The notes beneath the pieces were generated by a model. That model saw only the letters and a list, made by a program, of their open reading frames with translations, had not been told where the DNA came from and did no database searches. Both the position numbers and the translations under genes were made by a program. 33,994 nucleotides of DNA from Melioribacteraceae bacterium (lineage in GTDB: Bacteria > Bacteroidota > Ignavibacteria > Ignavibacteriales > Melioribacteraceae), in contig JANQIV010000133.1 in assembly GCA_028282005.1 (NCBI GenBank), positions 1-33,994 of the forward strand. Direction: 5' to 3'. This document shows, piece after piece, positions 32,619 to 33,994 of the stretch; positions within the stretch are counted from its first letter, which is position 1; every line of letters starts with the position of its first letter.

Positions 32619-32924
32619 TTATGTTGAATATTTTATTTCGTAGTGTTTCACTTTCTCATCATATCGAATCATCATCCTCTGCGCTATTTCGGGAACTACT
32701 GCAGTCTCGTAATTTGTTCCCGCAAACTGTTTAATTGCGTCAAATGTTTCCCATTCGGTTATTATCAAAAATTCAACACCTTCTTCGGTTTCCCTCCTTA
32801 ATATTGAAGCTTTTAAAAAACCGTCAATGTTTAATAATTGTTTAAAAGTATCATTTTGAAGATGAGCGATATAATCATCTGCTCTTTCTTTTTTTGCTAA
32901 ACCCGTCCAGTGTCTTGCTATCAT
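32619..32924 (-). CDS. Antibiotic biosynthesis monooxygenase (ABM) domain protein
   Basis: A 101-aa protein with the dimeric alpha+beta-barrel fold: MIARHWTGLAKKERADDYIA, ILRRETEEGVEFLIITEWET and YETAVVPEIAQRMMIRYDEK. Members include quinone-forming monooxygenases and heme-degrading enzymes, and many are uncharacterised. The activity here is not assigned. Its start overlaps the stop region of the DinB gene by 4 bp, so the two are coupled. Confidence 0.87.
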   Translation of the reverse strand: MIARHWTGLAKKERADDYIAHLQNDTFKQLLNIDGFLKASILRRETEEGVEFLIITEWETFDAIKQFAGTNYETAVVPEIAQRMMIRYDEKVKHYEIKYST

Positions 32925-33460
32925 AGTAAACCTATTTTTAAATACCTTTCTTTTATGATATTCATATGATGCAATTCATGCCCGGCAATATGATATCCCA
33001 AAGCGCGGACACTTGCTTCATTTCCGTCCGCTGTACCGATCCGCTTAAGTGCTTCTTCAGAAAGTCCGTTGAATAAGGCTATTGTTGATTTCCGAACAGC
33101 TTCGTATTCTTCCAGTATATTTTCGATCTTTCTATTATGTGTATCCGAATATTTTGCATAATCATCTTGCTCAAAACCCGGGAGTGAAGTTTTATCATTC
33201 CTTGCGAAGGCAAGCGCACGATAAGCATAAATCCTTTCGTCATCAACAATATGAACCAGTACTTCTTTTATTGTCCATTTATCATCCGAGTATCTGTAAT
33301 TCAATTCATCTTCGGTTAATGATGATACAAACTCTTTTGTAATTTCCAAATTATCCTTTAGTTGTTTAAGAAGAGTCTCATCTTTCCGCACTAATTTCAT
33401 GTACATTTCTGCATAAAGTGGATATTCATTTGGAGAGGGAAAATCTATTAATTTATTCAT
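32921..33460 (-). CDS. DinB-family protein
   Basis: A 179-aa four-helix-bundle protein of the DinB/YfiT type. A metal-binding histidine triad is plausible: His70 (VLVHIVDDER), and His161 and His165 (GYHIAGHELHHM). The segment YRYSDDKWTIKEVLVHIVDD is characteristic of the family. Members bind a divalent metal and include thiol transferases; this substrate is unknown. It is the first gene of the run ending with the TonB receptor, and the plus-strand small gene lies 202 bp upstream. Confidence 0.9.
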   Translation of the reverse strand: MNKLIDFPSPNEYPLYAEMYMKLVRKDETLLKQLKDNLEITKEFVSSLTEDELNYRYSDDKWTIKEVLVHIVDDERIYAYRALAFARNDKTSLPGFEQDDYAKYSDTHNRKIENILEEYEAVRKSTIALFNGLSEEALKRIGTADGNEASVRALGYHIAGHELHHMNIIKERYLKIGLL

Positions 33461-33662
33461 TTATGTGTCTCAATTAGTAGAGGCTGTGCTACAAAGATTA
33501 TATAATTTGCTCTTAATAAAATAGGAAAACTTTTCTTGTGGCGCTTATCAATGGGTTTTTAATTTTTCCCGTGCAATCCAAAATTTGAAATTGTCTTACG
33601 TTTTAATATTTTCAGTTAAATATTTAATTGCTTCAATTCATCTGATTAAAAAGGAGAACACA

Positions 33663-33923
33663 ATGTTAGACGACAATAAAAAAAATCTTATTTTTTTTGA
33701 AGGCTCTTCAATGCGACAACTTTATGATAATATGGAAAAATGGCAAACAGAAAACAAAAAACGCCTGCTTTCAATGAATATTCAAAAAGAAAATGACAAT
33801 TATTTTTGCATTGCCCTTACAAATCCATCCGAGGTTGTGATTGTTGCAAAAACACATATTGGCTCTGAGGGCTACCAAGAAATTAAAGGTTATATGAATG
33901 CTCTGAAAGTAGAAACTAGATAA
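33663..33923 (+). CDS. Small protein of unknown function
   Basis: An 86-aa product from the ATG at 33663 (AAGGAG eight bases upstream). A TTG at 33585 in the same frame is weaker and was rejected. The sequence is polar, with one aromatic-hydrophobic block (NYFCIALTNPSEVVIVAKTH), and has no signal peptide or membrane helix. I recognise no family. It has its own Shine-Dalgarno and a clear terminator, so it is probably expressed as a single gene. Confidence 0.7.
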   Translation: MLDDNKKNLIFFEGSSMRQLYDNMEKWQTENKKRLLSMNIQKENDNYFCIALTNPSEVVIVAKTHIGSEGYQEIKGYMNALKVETR

Positions 33924-33929
33924 AAAATG

Positions 33930-33965
33930 TTTTCTATCCTCGACTTATTACGATAGAAAATTTTT
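33930..33965 (+). terminator. Rho-independent terminator of the small protein gene
   Basis: TTTTCTATC (33930-33938) pairs perfectly with GATAGAAAA (33952-33960) around a 13-nt loop, and five T follow. It lies 7 bp after the stop of the small gene. Confidence 0.82.
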
Positions 33966-33994
33966 ATTTGATTTATCGTTTTATTAAATTAAAA

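Noticed and set aside
33585-33662. TTG start extending the small protein by 26 residues
   Set aside because: AAGGAG directly precedes the ATG at 33663, while the TTG has no ribosome site.

Overview
The window looks like a chromosomal segment of an AT-rich, Gram-negative member of the Bacteroidota/Ignavibacteria group. The evidence is a TonB-dependent receptor, tandem DUF2911 domains, DUF3179, an EFR1-type flavodoxin-ferredoxin, a long-form IspH, short clear Shine-Dalgarno sequences and AT-rich spacers. This placement is inference from gene content. No rRNA, tRNA, CRISPR array or transposase gene was found.

Layout. 1-7000: the start of a CNNM/CorC membrane protein (runs off the left edge), an Fe-S L-serine dehydratase, an orphan TPR sensor histidine kinase, an AbgT-family transporter and an exported protein with two NTF2-like domains. 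7275-11063: a radical SAM/SPASM protein, an 810-bp gene-free spacer with several palindromes, and a lone paaZ. 11081-16283: a putative outer-membrane protein, a lipoprotein plus tandem-DUF2911 pair, and ispH. 16352-19276: an ECF sigma, anti-sigma and exported coiled-coil operon, a small thioredoxin-like protein and a Crp/Fnr regulator. 19506-22049: a DUF3179 protein, then a reductive-dehalogenase-like protein fused to a three-helix membrane anchor. 22061-23331: a compact type II restriction-modification pair. 23397-26395: a methionine-rich protein, DUF302 protein and SHOCT protein cluster beside its likely sigma-54 activator. 26488-33994: a nitrilase-family enzyme, a DUF2652 protein, a six-gene same-strand run (DinB, ABM, cupin, PhzF, EFR1, TonB receptor) and a small unknown protein with its own terminator.

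How the genes may work together. The best candidate for an undescribed system is the sigma-54 unit at 23397-26395. Its regulator has a PAS domain with a C-x10-C-x2-C motif. Two similar inverted repeats and a -24/-12-like promoter lie between the regulator and the operon. The operon encodes one protein that is about 20 percent methionine, a DUF302 protein sharing the same LKxMPxMM motif, and a membrane-anchored SHOCT protein. A role in metal or redox stress is inference only. The second candidate is the reductive-dehalogenase-like protein at 20682-22049. It keeps both 4Fe-4S motifs and a plausible catalytic tyrosine, but has an N-terminal three-helix anchor instead of a Tat signal. Its start codon abuts a terminator.
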